DNA of 52,911 nt from Acidobacteriota bacterium (GCA_019639235.1 JAHBSG010000028.1:1-52911); one strand, 5' to 3'. Positions 1 to 8,009 are shown, counted from the stretch's first letter. Made by a program: numbers and translations. Notes: generated by a model not told the origin, from the sequence alone.

Positions 1-440
1 ACCTGGTCGCCGCTGATGACCGTACCGCTGGTCGATGACGTAAGATCGACAGCGATCGGGTCTGCCTCGACCGTTACGACCTCATCGATGTTGCCCGCTT
101 CGAGCGTGACATCGACCGAACGCCGTTGGCCGACGTCAAGCTTGATATCGGTCTTAACGAGCTTCTTGAAATTCGGCGCCTCGACCGTCACGGCATAGGT
201 GCTGATGGTCAGGTTCGGCACCGAGAACTCACCGCTGTTGTTGGTCGTAACCGTGCGGACAACGATATTGTTCTTGCTCGGGTCCGTGATCGAAACGGTC
301 GCCCCCGCAACGGCCGCTCCGGCTGCGTCGCGAACACTTCCGACGATCGAGCCCGTCACCTCCTGCGCCATTGCGACCGTGGCCGCGGCGAAGAGGAGCG
401 AAAGCGCGAACAGTATGGAACTGAGTTTTTTGGCTTTCAT
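1..440 (-). CDS. TonB-dependent receptor, Oar-like, N-terminal part (cut by window edge)
   Basis: The reading frame starts at the ATG complementary to 438-440, behind a strong AAGGAAGG ribosome site, and runs off the left edge with no stop. The first 26 residues are a signal peptide (two lysines, hydrophobic run, AMAQ cleavage). Then comes a carboxypeptidase-regulatory-like beta-sandwich (GSIVGSVRDAAGAAVAGATV, then TTNNSGEFSVPNL), followed by a VTVEADPIAVD segment leading into the plug. This layout is typical of the very large Oar-like TonB-dependent receptors abundant in Acidobacteriota. In the outer membrane such a protein would import bulky ligands using TonB energy. It lies just downstream of the AmiE-NamZ gene on the same strand, about 200 bases away, so import of wall fragments is a reasonable guess. 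The barrel is not visible, so substrate and full length are unknown. Confidence 0.85.
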   Translation of the reverse strand, partial: MKAKKLSSILFALSLLFAAATVAMAQEVTGSIVGSVRDAAGAAVAGATVSITDPSKNNIVVRTVTTNNSGEFSVPNLTISTYAVTVEAPNFKKLVKTDIKLDVGQRRSVDVTLEAGNIDEVVTVEADPIAVDLTSSTSGTVISGDQ

Positions 441-639
441 CTTAGTCCTTCCTTTTGCTTCGAGAATTGGAAAATATGTATGGCTTGCCATAAGAATCAT
501 TTACGTTTTTGGAGTTTTATCCAAATTTTCGTTATTGCTATGGCTACACGAAATTCGACAAGTTCACGCAACTTGCTGAAAACAAATGCTTTGTTACGAA
601 AATGTGAATCCGCCCAAAAATATGAGCTTGGATTTACCG

Positions 640-3324
640 TCAGTAAAGCAAATACGATGCCCGACGCCGCTTGAAATCCTCAAGGCTCGCTTTCCACGAG
701 GCCTCGATCGCTTCGGGCTTCTCGCCGGCCTTTAGCCGGTCAAGCACATCCTGATTAACAAGCAGCCGGAGGTAACGGTCCGCCTGCCAATCGTTCGGGT
801 AAAGCAAACGAATCGCGGCCGCGAGTTCGATACCCGTTCTTACGGAATTGAACCGCCCGCGGTCAGTGATAATAAAGTTCACGCCGCCGAGCTGCTCATC
901 CTTAAAGACCGACGCATTCGGCTTGAACCGGACCGGCACGAACCTGACTCCCGGCAAGCCTCGCCCGTTAAGATAATTCGCAAGCCGCTGGCCGTCAAGC
1001 CAAGGTGCACCGACGTGCTCAAAAGGCGTGTCCGTGCCGCGGCCGACGCTGACGTTCGTCGTTTCCATCAGCCCGATGCCGGGATAAAGCGTCGCCTGCG
1101 TCAGCGAACGCATATTAGGCGAGGGGTTGACCCACGTCTGGCCGGTTTCGTCGAACCACATCGGCCGCCGCCAGCCTTCCATCTTGATGACGCGAAGGTC
1201 CGTACCGATCTTCCGCTCGGCATTCATCATCTGCCCGAGTTCGCCGATCGTCAGGCCATAGCGGACCGGGATCGTATGTGCGGCGATGAACGAGAGCTTG
1301 TCCTCCTCGGCAAGCGGCCCTTCGATATCGACGCCGTTTATCGGGTTCGGGCGGTCAAGAACGTAAACGGGGATCTTCGCCTTCGCGGCCTCTTCCATCA
1401 CGTTTTTGAGCGTCGCCGTGTATGTATAAAACCTCGCCCCGATATCCTGTATGTCGTAAACGATCGCATCCAGCCCCGCAAGCTGCTCCGGCTTTGGCCG
1501 CCGCATTCCATCCTTATAAAGCGAATAGACGACGAGGCCCGTCTTCTCATCCTTGGTATCGTCGATCTTTTCGGTATCAAGCTCGCCGCGAATGCCGTGC
1601 TCCGGTGCAAAGATGGAAACAAGCTCGACGTTCTTCGCCTCGTGCAGAATATCGATCGTCGATTTCCCTGCGAGGTTGCGGCCGGTATGGTTGGTCACGA
1701 GGCCGACCTTCTTGCCTTCGAGTTCCTTGAAGCCGTTTTTCTCGAGAATGTCGATGCCGTTCAAGACTGGAGCGCGGACACTCTTGTCCGCAACGGCCGA
1801 CGCTTCGTTGGCCGTGACTGTTGTCGCCGGAGGAACCGGCGATGCGGACAGGAGTGTCCGCACTCCTTCTCGGAACCTGGGTATCTGTGCCGCCACGGCT
1901 GCGTTGTACTTCGCCTCGGCCTCTTTCCATCGTTCGATCGGCATGTCTTCGATGGCGGAAGCGGCGATGGTCGCAACTCGAGCTCGTGTCGCTACAACAT
2001 CGCCTTTGCCGTCGGGGTGGACGCGGTTTGACATAAATACGACGAATGTTTCTGACGTCGGATCGATCCAAAGCGATGTTCCCGTAAACCCGGTATGGCC
2101 AAACGAGCCCAGCGGGAAAAACTCGCCGCGGTTCGACGAGAACGACGTGTTCATGTCCCAACCCAAACCACGCGTCGCCCCATCCTCGCTGACAACATAA
2201 GGCTGTGTCATCCGGGCGACGGTCTGTGCGGAGAGAATTCTTGTTGCCGAGGCCCGCCCGTTAGGTAGGGCGTTTCCGCCAACTTGTGCACTACGCCCTT
2301 GCTGACGCGCGGGCTTCTGCACCGGAGGCGGAGCCACGCCGCCGTTCAGCAGCATCTGGGCGTAGCGTGCAAGATCATCGGCGGTCGAGAAAAGTCCGGC
2401 GTGGCCAGCAAAGCCACTCATCCGGAACGCGGTCGGGTCGTGAACAATGGCACGCAAAATTTGCTTGCCTAAATCCTCGCTACCGTCGAAGGTGGCGCCC
2501 AAATAACTATTTTGCCCGCGAATGTTCTCTGTGGGCGCGTACCTTTGATACGGTCCTTTTTCGATATGCTTAAGTATCGGATCATTACCAACCGCTACGG
2601 TCTTAGGGGTAAAGTGCGAGTCGGACAGGCCCACTCTTTTCGCAACAGTATCGGAGAAAAATTGAAATAGCTCTAAATCCGAGACCCGATGAACGATCTC
2701 CCCCAAGACAATAAACCCAATATCCGAATAGACGAACCTCGTTCCCGGCGGGTTGCGGAGTTTCTCTTTTTTGAGCGCCGCGAGCATTCCTTCGCGGCCG
2801 GTCCATTTTTCACCGAGGTCGAAGTCTGGGCGATAGCCTGAGGTGTGGGTGAGGAGCTGCAGGATCGTGACCTTTTTCGCTTCGGGGTCATCGATGTCGG
2901 GGATGAACTTGCCGATGGTGTCGTTGAGCCGGAGCTTGCCCTGCTCGACGAGGATCATTATTGAGGTCGCCGTCGCGACCGGCTTCGTCAGCGAAGCGAC
3001 GTCAAAGATCGTATCGATCGTCATCGGCTCGACCGTCGGGACAAGCGAGCGATTCCCGAATGCCTTCCGATAAACGATCTTGCCCTTTCGCCCGACGATG
3101 ACGACCGCTCCCGGCATTTTCTTATCAGCAATATCGCCGTTGACGATCGCGTCGATCTGGGCAAGCTTCTCCGCGCTCATCCCAACCGAAGCCGGAGCCG
3201 CCACCGGCAACCCCTGTGAATAGACTCGAACCGCCGAGACGCAGAGACACAGAGAAAAGAGAAGAGAAACTAAGGTTCCTTTGCTCGTAAATCTGAGCCT
3301 GCTGTAACTGGAATATCGTTTCAT
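640..3324 (-). CDS. namZ: Secreted AmiE-like amidase fused to NamZ exo-beta-N-acetylmuramidase
   Basis: An 894-residue two-enzyme protein. Residues 1-37 form a signal peptide. About 40-470 is a class C beta-lactamase/serine hydrolase fold with S111-L-T-K114, Y199-S-D and H410-T-G, the family of B. subtilis AmiE (N-acetylmuramyl-L-alanine amidase). About 520-894 is DUF1343/GH171, the NamZ family, with VGLVTNHTG, FAPEHG at 572-577, YDIQDIGARFYTY and LDRPNPI. NamZ releases MurNAc from the non-reducing end of peptide-free glycan, and AmiE first removes the peptide, so the two activities are sequential. B. subtilis encodes them as separate neighbouring genes. Two palindromic repeats are read through in frame: one inside the AmiE part (about 332-360) and one forming the linker (about 486-519). 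The start codon and signal peptide lie within a third repeat. Function is inferred from family. The AmiE substrate is less certain than NamZ because the serine hydrolase family is broad. Confidence 0.88.
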   Translation of the reverse strand: MKRYSSYSRLRFTSKGTLVSLLFSLCLCVSAVRVYSQGLPVAAPASVGMSAEKLAQIDAIVNGDIADKKMPGAVVIVGRKGKIVYRKAFGNRSLVPTVEPMTIDTIFDVASLTKPVATATSIMILVEQGKLRLNDTIGKFIPDIDDPEAKKVTILQLLTHTSGYRPDFDLGEKWTGREGMLAALKKEKLRNPPGTRFVYSDIGFIVLGEIVHRVSDLELFQFFSDTVAKRVGLSDSHFTPKTVAVGNDPILKHIEKGPYQRYAPTENIRGQNSYLGATFDGSEDLGKQILRAIVHDPTAFRMSGFAGHAGLFSTADDLARYAQMLLNGGVAPPPVQKPARQQGRSAQVGGNALPNGRASATRILSAQTVARMTQPYVVSEDGATRGLGWDMNTSFSSNRGEFFPLGSFGHTGFTGTSLWIDPTSETFVVFMSNRVHPDGKGDVVATRARVATIAASAIEDMPIERWKEAEAKYNAAVAAQIPRFREGVRTLLSASPVPPATTVTANEASAVADKSVRAPVLNGIDILEKNGFKELEGKKVGLVTNHTGRNLAGKSTIDILHEAKNVELVSIFAPEHGIRGELDTEKIDDTKDEKTGLVVYSLYKDGMRRPKPEQLAGLDAIVYDIQDIGARFYTYTATLKNVMEEAAKAKIPVYVLDRPNPINGVDIEGPLAEEDKLSFIAAHTIPVRYGLTIGELGQMMNAERKIGTDLRVIKMEGWRRPMWFDETGQTWVNPSPNMRSLTQATLYPGIGLMETTNVSVGRGTDTPFEHVGAPWLDGQRLANYLNGRGLPGVRFVPVRFKPNASVFKDEQLGGVNFIITDRGRFNSVRTGIELAAAIRLLYPNDWQADRYLRLLVNQDVLDRLKAGEKPEAIEASWKASLEDFKRRRASYLLY
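1766..1868. repeat. Palindromic element forming the AmiE-NamZ linker
   Basis: Two outer arms, GGAGCGCGGACACTCTTGTC (1768-1787) and its near complement ending at 1866, are each themselves palindromic (GGACA...TGTCC). About 60 bases lie between the arms. The element keeps the reading frame open and encodes the linker between the two catalytic domains. Confidence 0.7.
2245..2325. repeat. In-frame palindromic element inside the AmiE domain
   Basis: One arm carries GTAGGGCGTTTCC near 2264-2277. The other carries GCCCTTGCTGACGCGCGGGC near 2295-2314. They are imperfect inverted copies of one another. The same sequence (TGCAGAAGCCCGC, then CAGTAAGGGCGTTTCC) recurs inside the FAD oxidase gene at about 19136-19230. 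It adds a Pro/Gly/Gln/Arg-rich loop to the protein. Confidence 0.65.
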
Positions 3325-3374
3325 AAGAAAATCAAAAACTCCCTTCCCTCTGCGTCTTTGCGTCTCTGCGGTAA
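3227..3374. repeat. Inverted repeat of the GAGACGCAGAGAC family around the namZ start
   Basis: The left arm reads AACCGCCGAGACGCAGAGAC from 3229 and the right arm, 3345-3374, is its near reverse complement (CTCTGCGTCTTTGCGTCTCT). The arms enclose the start codon of the AmiE-NamZ gene. The left arm is translated as part of its signal peptide (SLCLCVSAVRV). A related element lies at 12380-12529. Confidence 0.7.
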
Positions 3375-3398
3375 AACTCGCTGCGTCAATGCGGTGAC

Positions 3399-4316
3399 CT
3401 ACCGCTTTGCCTTAAGCTCCTTTTCACGCTCGGCGAAGCTCGCCTTGCAGAGCCTCACAAATTCCTTCGCTATCGGCGAGTAGTGCCCGCCTCTCAGGCG
3501 TGCAAGCCCGAGTTCCCACTTGATCTCCGCACCCTCGATGAACCATGAGACGAGCCGCCCGTCCTTTATCTCTTTCGCGACCGATTTCACACCCGCGATC
3601 CCGACGCCCATCCCGATTTCGACCATCCGGTTTATCGCTTCCTGGCGTGAAAGCTCCATCGTGATGTTTGGCCGGACGTTCGCCGCGGCAAAGAATTCAT
3701 CTATCATCCGCCGCGTGTTTCCGCCGCGTTCGCCGAGTATCAGGTTCTCGCCCGCGAGCGTCGCCGCCGAGATGTATTTCTCCTTCGCCAGCGGATGCCC
3801 CGGCCAGGCGACGGCAACGATCTCGTCCGAAAAAAGCGATTCGGTGCTGATGCTCAGGTTATCGACCGGCAGCGAGACGAAGGCCGTGTCTATCTCGCCA
3901 TGCAAAATGCGGTCGACCAGCCGCGAGCTCGTCCCGGCCGTTACGGTCAGCTCCGAGTTCGGGTACTTTCGCCTTATTTCCTGCAGGATGACCGGAAGCT
4001 GGTTCATCGCGAACGTGCCCGAGGCCGAGCCGATCCTCAGGCGGCCGTGCTCGCTCCCGGCGATCTCTGCGATCTCGGCGACCGCGGCGTCGTGCTCGCG
4101 TAGTATCTTGCGGGCACGCTCGAGCAGGTGTTCGCCCGCTTCGGTCAGGATCACCCGACGAGGCGTTCGCGTAAAGAGCGGCAGCCCGACCTCTTCCTCA
4201 AGTTGGCGTATCTGCATTGAGATGGCCGCCTGCGTCACGTTGACCCGCCGGGCACCTGCCGTAAAGGTCTTTGCCTCGGCTATCGCAAGAAAAGCTTTTA
4301 GTTGTCTGATCTCCAT
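3399..4316 (-). CDS. LysR-family transcriptional regulator
   Basis: A 305-residue regulator of normal family length. Residues 1-60 form the winged helix-turn-helix (MEIRQLKAFLAIAE, VTQAAISMQIRQLEEEVGLPLFTR). From about 90 to 295 comes the type 2 periplasmic-binding-like effector domain (GRLRIGSASGTFAMNQLP). LysR proteins bind T-N11-A sites and respond to a small-molecule inducer. The gene is divergent from the kinase-TonB-murQ operon and lies 74 bases upstream of AmiE-NamZ on the same strand. This is the usual position for a regulator of the adjoining pathway, so it probably senses an amino sugar or its phosphate. The equivalent B. subtilis regulator, MurR, belongs to the RpiR family, so this would be a replacement. 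The effector cannot be read from sequence. Confidence 0.9.
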   Translation of the reverse strand: MEIRQLKAFLAIAEAKTFTAGARRVNVTQAAISMQIRQLEEEVGLPLFTRTPRRVILTEAGEHLLERARKILREHDAAVAEIAEIAGSEHGRLRIGSASGTFAMNQLPVILQEIRRKYPNSELTVTAGTSSRLVDRILHGEIDTAFVSLPVDNLSISTESLFSDEIVAVAWPGHPLAKEKYISAATLAGENLILGERGGNTRRMIDEFFAAANVRPNITMELSRQEAINRMVEIGMGVGIAGVKSVAKEIKDGRLVSWFIEGAEIKWELGLARLRGGHYSPIAKEFVRLCKASFAEREKELKAKR

Positions 4317-4390
4317 AAGAAAATTGCGGAGCTGCAGGGCCTAATTTGTAGAACCGGTCCGATCGGCCGAAATCGCCGTATCACACATAC

Positions 4391-4405
4391 TTATTGATAA
4401 CATAA
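4391..4405. promoter_or_regulatory. Candidate LysR-box in the divergent intergenic region
   Basis: TTATTGATAACATAA has complementary ends (TTAT...ATAA) and fits the T-N11-A pattern of LysR operators. It lies in an AT-rich patch (4381-4430) between the LysR gene and the kinase gene, where divergent promoters are expected. TTGACA is present on the minus strand at 4432-4427, a possible -35 of the LysR promoter, but its -10 is poor. Inference only. Confidence 0.35.
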
Positions 4406-4479
4406 AATCTGTTAAATTTGATTATATGTCAAGCTTCGCGGACACTGTAGGCGTTTCTGTCCGATGATTTTATTCCCCT

Positions 4480-5466
4480 ATGGCGTCACCGGCCAAACGA
4501 CGAACCGCGAAACCTCCGCCGCATGCGCTCTATCTCGGCGTTGACGGCGGCGGTACGAAGACCCACATCGCCTTGCTCAATGCCGCCGGCGAGCTGCAGT
4601 GCGAGGGCTTTGCCGGGCCGTCGAATCCGCTTCGCGTCGGTGTTGAAACGGCCGTCGGCAACATAATCAAGGCGATCAACGAGGCCTGCGATCAAAGCGG
4701 CCTCTCCCGCGGCGATATCGAGGCGGCAACGCTCGGCCTGGCCGGCGTCAGGCGTGCGGACATTCGGCAGCGCGTCCGCGAGAGCTTTCTTCAGCGGATC
4801 CGGGCGAACCGCGTCGTTGTCGTGACCGATGCCGAGATCGCCCTTTACGCGACCACCGAGGGCAAGCCGGGCCTGGTCGTCATCGCCGGAACCGGCTCGG
4901 TCTGCCTCGGGATGAACGCCAAGGGCAAAACGGCGATCGCCGGCGGTTGGGGGCCGCTTGCCGGAGACGAAGGCGGCGGGGTCGGCATTGCCCGCCAAGC
5001 CCTGCAGGCAGTAGCAAAAGCATCGGACGGCCGCGGCATCCCAACCATTTTGAGCCGCCGGGCATCGGAGTATTTCAGGGCATCGGGACCGGAGAACCTG
5101 ATGGTTGCGATATACTCTCCGCAGGTGGATAACAGCCGGATCGCCGGATTTGCCAAAATGGTCGTCGAGTCTGCAACCGACGGCGACGCCGTTGCGGGAA
5201 ATATCGTAAAAGAAGCGGGCTTCGAACTTGGGCTCGCCGCCTGTGCCGTGATCGAAAAGCTCGGGCTCCGGCGAAACAAAGTGCCGATCGGATGCGTCGG
5301 CAGCATTTTTAAAGCGGGCCAACTGCTGACCGGCCCAATGACCGAGGTCATCCGAACCATTGCCCCAAAGGCCTACTTGACCGAGCCCCTAATGCCGCCG
5401 GCCAACGCCGCCGCCCTAATGGCTCTCAGAAATGCGGTAAACTCAAAGAACGGAGGAGCAAAATGA
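4480..5466 (+). CDS. BadF/BadG/BcrA-type amino-sugar kinase (MurK/GlcNAc kinase-like)
   Basis: A 328-residue protein of the ASKHA fold. The phosphate-1 loop GVDGGGTKTH lies near residues 20-29, DAEIAL near 114, the phosphate-2/adenosine motif VVIAGTGSV near 132, and GGWGPLAGDEGGG near 155. These are typical of the N-acetylglucosamine kinase branch, which includes Clostridium MurK that phosphorylates MurNAc and GlcNAc at O6. A cytoplasmic MurNAc kinase is exactly what MurQ needs when uptake is by a symporter rather than a PTS. The stop overlaps the next start (ATGA), and that gene in turn overlaps murQ, so the three are co-translated. The start has no clear ribosome site, and about 16 residues precede the conserved core. 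GlcNAc rather than MurNAc specificity is the main alternative. Confidence 0.85.
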   Translation: MASPAKRRTAKPPPHALYLGVDGGGTKTHIALLNAAGELQCEGFAGPSNPLRVGVETAVGNIIKAINEACDQSGLSRGDIEAATLGLAGVRRADIRQRVRESFLQRIRANRVVVVTDAEIALYATTEGKPGLVVIAGTGSVCLGMNAKGKTAIAGGWGPLAGDEGGGVGIARQALQAVAKASDGRGIPTILSRRASEYFRASGPENLMVAIYSPQVDNSRIAGFAKMVVESATDGDAVAGNIVKEAGFELGLAACAVIEKLGLRRNKVPIGCVGSIFKAGQLLTGPMTEVIRTIAPKAYLTEPLMPPANAAALMALRNAVNSKNGGAK

Positions 5467-6386
5467 CCCGTATTCTCGTATTCGTAGTCGGACTTTTTGT
5501 ACTTGTCGCCGGATCGATTGGTCAGACCGTAGGCAACGAACCGAAGTGGCGGAATCTTGCTCCGGAATCTGAAGAGTTCTCGGTAGATGTCCCTATGGAG
5601 TTGGATGTTGTTACGAATAGCTTTGAGTCTATCGTCTTCGAACAGAGTTACCAGGGCCGCCTCGGAGACACATATTTTTTCATATTTTCGGATGATATCG
5701 AGGATGGCGACGGACACACGAATGTGAGACTCGCTGTTTCAACATACACATCTGATCAGGTAGGTGAAATACCGACAAATGGGAAATTCGCTTCATATTC
5801 CTTCGACTCCGGCGATGGCTTCTTTCACCGGATAATGCTAACCCAAACAAATAAAAGGATCTACTCGTTTCATACCGTCAGCCTAAGCCCCGATGACCCG
5901 CTGGTCAAGCGATTTTTCTCAACCGTTAGGATCGAGGAAGAAATTCCTGAACCGCTTTGGAATCCCGTCAACGTTTTTTCGCCCGACGTAACAGACCCGG
6001 CAAAAGACGGGAAATCCGATACCGGCTCAGGTTTTGCATCGTGCTCGGGACCGGCCAGAGATCCGATCCTGAACCCTGGTGGGGAGGCGATCCGACCAAC
6101 TGCCCCAGCGACTACGAGAGTTTCGTCGCTCACGATCACCTCTAGACCCAAACCGAACTTTACGGAGTTAGCACGGGTTTATTCGGTTTCTGGATCTGTG
6201 CTAGTGCGGGTCACTTTTGGGGCGGATGGTCGGATCGGTGCTATTACCCCAATTAGGCGACTTCCTTTTGGACTTACTGAAAATGCGATCAAGGCCGCCG
6301 AAAAGATTCAGTTTCGACCCCGGATAGAAGGTGGAAAGCCCGTTACAACTTCCCGAACAGTCGAATACAGCTTCACTCTTTATTGA
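5463..6386 (+). CDS. Exported protein with C-terminal TonB domain
   Basis: A 307-residue protein. Residues 1-22 look like a signal peptide (MTRILVFVVGLFVLVAGSIG). About 30-165 is a beta-rich region with no family I recognise, and about 170-225 is low complexity. The last 85 residues match a TonB C-terminal domain (VSGSVLVRVTFGADGRI, AIKAAEKIQFRPRIEGGKPV). It lacks the long proline-rich spacer of classical TonB. It overlaps the kinase gene by four bases and murQ by one (TGATG), so it sits in the middle of the MurNAc operon. It may couple to an outer-membrane receptor, perhaps the partial one at the left edge, or may simply be a periplasmic protein using the TonB_C fold. Specific function unknown. 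Confidence 0.75.
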   Translation: MTRILVFVVGLFVLVAGSIGQTVGNEPKWRNLAPESEEFSVDVPMELDVVTNSFESIVFEQSYQGRLGDTYFFIFSDDIEDGDGHTNVRLAVSTYTSDQVGEIPTNGKFASYSFDSGDGFFHRIMLTQTNKRIYSFHTVSLSPDDPLVKRFFSTVRIEEEIPEPLWNPVNVFSPDVTDPAKDGKSDTGSGFASCSGPARDPILNPGGEAIRPTAPATTRVSSLTITSRPKPNFTELARVYSVSGSVLVRVTFGADGRIGAITPIRRLPFGLTENAIKAAEKIQFRPRIEGGKPVTTSRTVEYSFTLY

Positions 6387-7288
6387 TGCTTCCAGTTACT
6401 GAACAAGAGAATCCGCGAACGGCTAAGATCGATGAGGCCTCGACGCTCGATGCTCTGCGGCTGATCAATGATGAGGACAAGTTGGTCGCTCTTGCGGTCG
6501 AGCGTGTGCTGCCGCAGATCGCCGAGGCGGTCGATCGCGTCGTTGAGCGGATGAAGGCCGGCGGCCGTCTTTTTTACATCGGCACCGGGACGAGCGGACG
6601 GCTCGGCGTGCTTGATGCCTCGGAGATACCGCCGACATACGGCGTTTCGTATGACCTGGTCCAGGGCATCATCGCCGGCGGCTGGGACGCACTTTATAAG
6701 GCCAGCGAGGCGAGCGAGGACGACCGCGAGGCCGGCATCCGCGATCTTAAAGCACGCGGCGTCACCGCGAAAGACGCCGTCGTCGGCATCGCCGCTTCGG
6801 GTCGGACGCCCTATACCATCGGTGCGGTCGAGCATGCTCGCGAGATGGGCTGCTTCACCGCCTGCATCGTCTGCACGCCCGATTCGGCAATTGAAAAGGC
6901 CGCCGAGATCGCCATAGTCCCGGTCGTCGGCCCCGAAGCGATCACCGGCTCGACCCGTATGAAAGCCGGCACCGCCCAAAAAATGGTGCTGAACATGATC
7001 TCGACCGCCGCGATGATCCGCCTCGGCTACGTCCGCGGCAACCGCATGACGAACGTAAAGCCCTCGAACGAAAAACTAAAGGACCGCAGCCTGCGTATCC
7101 TGACGGCAGAAACCGGCCTCGATGAGATCGCAGCAGGAGAGTTGATCGAAACCGCCGGCGGCGACCTCCGCGTCGCTCTCGTTATGCACAAGGGCTCGGT
7201 TGATCGAGAGGTTGCCGAAGGCCTATTGAAGCGTTCCGATTACGTGGTCGAGAAGGCTCTGGGGCCGTTGCCGGTAGTTCATGAGTAG
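6386..7288 (+). CDS. murQ: N-acetylmuramic acid 6-phosphate etherase
   Basis: MurQ cleaves the D-lactyl ether of MurNAc-6-phosphate to give GlcNAc-6-phosphate and D-lactate in the cytoplasm. The 300-residue product has the SIS-fold signature GGRLFYIGTGTSGRLGVLDASE from residue 59, and ITGSTRMKAGTAQKMVLNM near 190. E80 and E111 sit 31 residues apart, the spacing of the two catalytic glutamates of E. coli MurQ (83 and 114). A small C-terminal helical domain follows. I chose the ATG at 6386, which overlaps the preceding stop as TGATG. A TTG at 6383 would add one residue. Its presence makes the neighbouring kinase, NagZ and NamZ readable as one MurNAc pathway. Confidence 0.96.
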   Translation: MLPVTEQENPRTAKIDEASTLDALRLINDEDKLVALAVERVLPQIAEAVDRVVERMKAGGRLFYIGTGTSGRLGVLDASEIPPTYGVSYDLVQGIIAGGWDALYKASEASEDDREAGIRDLKARGVTAKDAVVGIAASGRTPYTIGAVEHAREMGCFTACIVCTPDSAIEKAAEIAIVPVVGPEAITGSTRMKAGTAQKMVLNMISTAAMIRLGYVRGNRMTNVKPSNEKLKDRSLRILTAETGLDEIAAGELIETAGGDLRVALVMHKGSVDREVAEGLLKRSDYVVEKALGPLPVVHE

Positions 7289-7485
7289 GGTTTTGCCGGC
7301 TGGCTCGTGAGGCCGTTTTTGCGGCCAAGATCGAAGGTCAACGGCGAAGAAGCAGTTTAGCTTACGGGTGGCTGTCTGTGTTTTTCGGTTTTTGGTCTGT
7401 GCATTCTGTGGTCTTTCCCATGGTTTCGCTTACACTCGGATAACCGACTCTACGCGCTTGCGGGCACCGAGCAAGATTTCGGTTT

Positions 7486-7962
7486 ATGAGATTCACGGCG
7501 ATACTTGTCCTTGCATTTTTACTCTGCGTCGAGACCACCTACGGATGTGTCGCCGTCGTATCCGGGCTCCGTAAGCAGTTTCGTGAATCAAGTGTGATCT
7601 TTGAGGGGCAACTAATTGATTTTGAAGAGCGATCCAGCACAGATATCCCGGCCGAACTGCAGAAGGATTGGAAAACCCTTGCACCGGTCCGCTTTAAGAT
7701 CGAGAAGTCATGGAAAGGGCAACGCTCGGGAGAATTGGTACTGTACATGAGCCAGATCTGCGATTGCCCAGCGCGTTACCTCTTGCCCAAAAAAGGCGAT
7801 ACGCTTTTGGTCTTTGCAGACAAGAATCGCGTAGTCGATAGCTGCAATTACGGATATGTTTTGGAGATGAAGAACAAGAAGCAGGCCGAAGAGGCAAAAT
7901 CGGTGATGGATCGGCTCGATTCGTTCTGGTTCCGAACATGGGCACGAATTTACCCGTTTTGA
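7486..7962 (+). CDS. Small exported protein, NTR/TIMP-like fold suspected
   Basis: A 158-residue protein with a short signal peptide ending at TYG-C21. The mature part begins with a cysteine and continues with F-x-SSVIFEGQLIDFEE, VRFKIEKSWKG and GDTLLVFADKN, then a late cysteine (VVDSCNYG). This spacing resembles bacterial members of the netrin/TIMP-like OB-fold family, which are common as small secreted proteins. CDCP adds two further cysteines, and disulfides are likely. It lies between murQ and a toxin-antitoxin pair, about 200 bases after murQ, and is probably not part of that operon. I do not know its function. The fold is inferred from pattern only. Confidence 0.65.
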   Translation: MRFTAILVLAFLLCVETTYGCVAVVSGLRKQFRESSVIFEGQLIDFEERSSTDIPAELQKDWKTLAPVRFKIEKSWKGQRSGELVLYMSQICDCPARYLLPKKGDTLLVFADKNRVVDSCNYGYVLEMKNKKQAEEAKSVMDRLDSFWFRTWARIYPF

Positions 7963-8009
7963 GAACCGATTTTTGCCGGTGCCGTCTGGAAATGTTGTAA
8001 GATGCCACT

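Noticed and set aside
126..674. Plus-strand frame of 182 codons at the left edge
   Set aside because: Antisense to the TonB-dependent receptor, which has a signal peptide, ribosome site and known N-terminal domain.
1015..2031. Long plus-strand open frame (338 codons) opposite AmiE-NamZ
   Set aside because: It is the antisense shadow of a gene with clear catalytic motifs. Its translation is Arg/Asp-rich and has no family pattern.
7368..7574. Plus-strand 68-codon frame upstream of the TIMP-like gene
   Set aside because: It overlaps the signal peptide gene in another frame and contains a solo repeat arm. No credible product.
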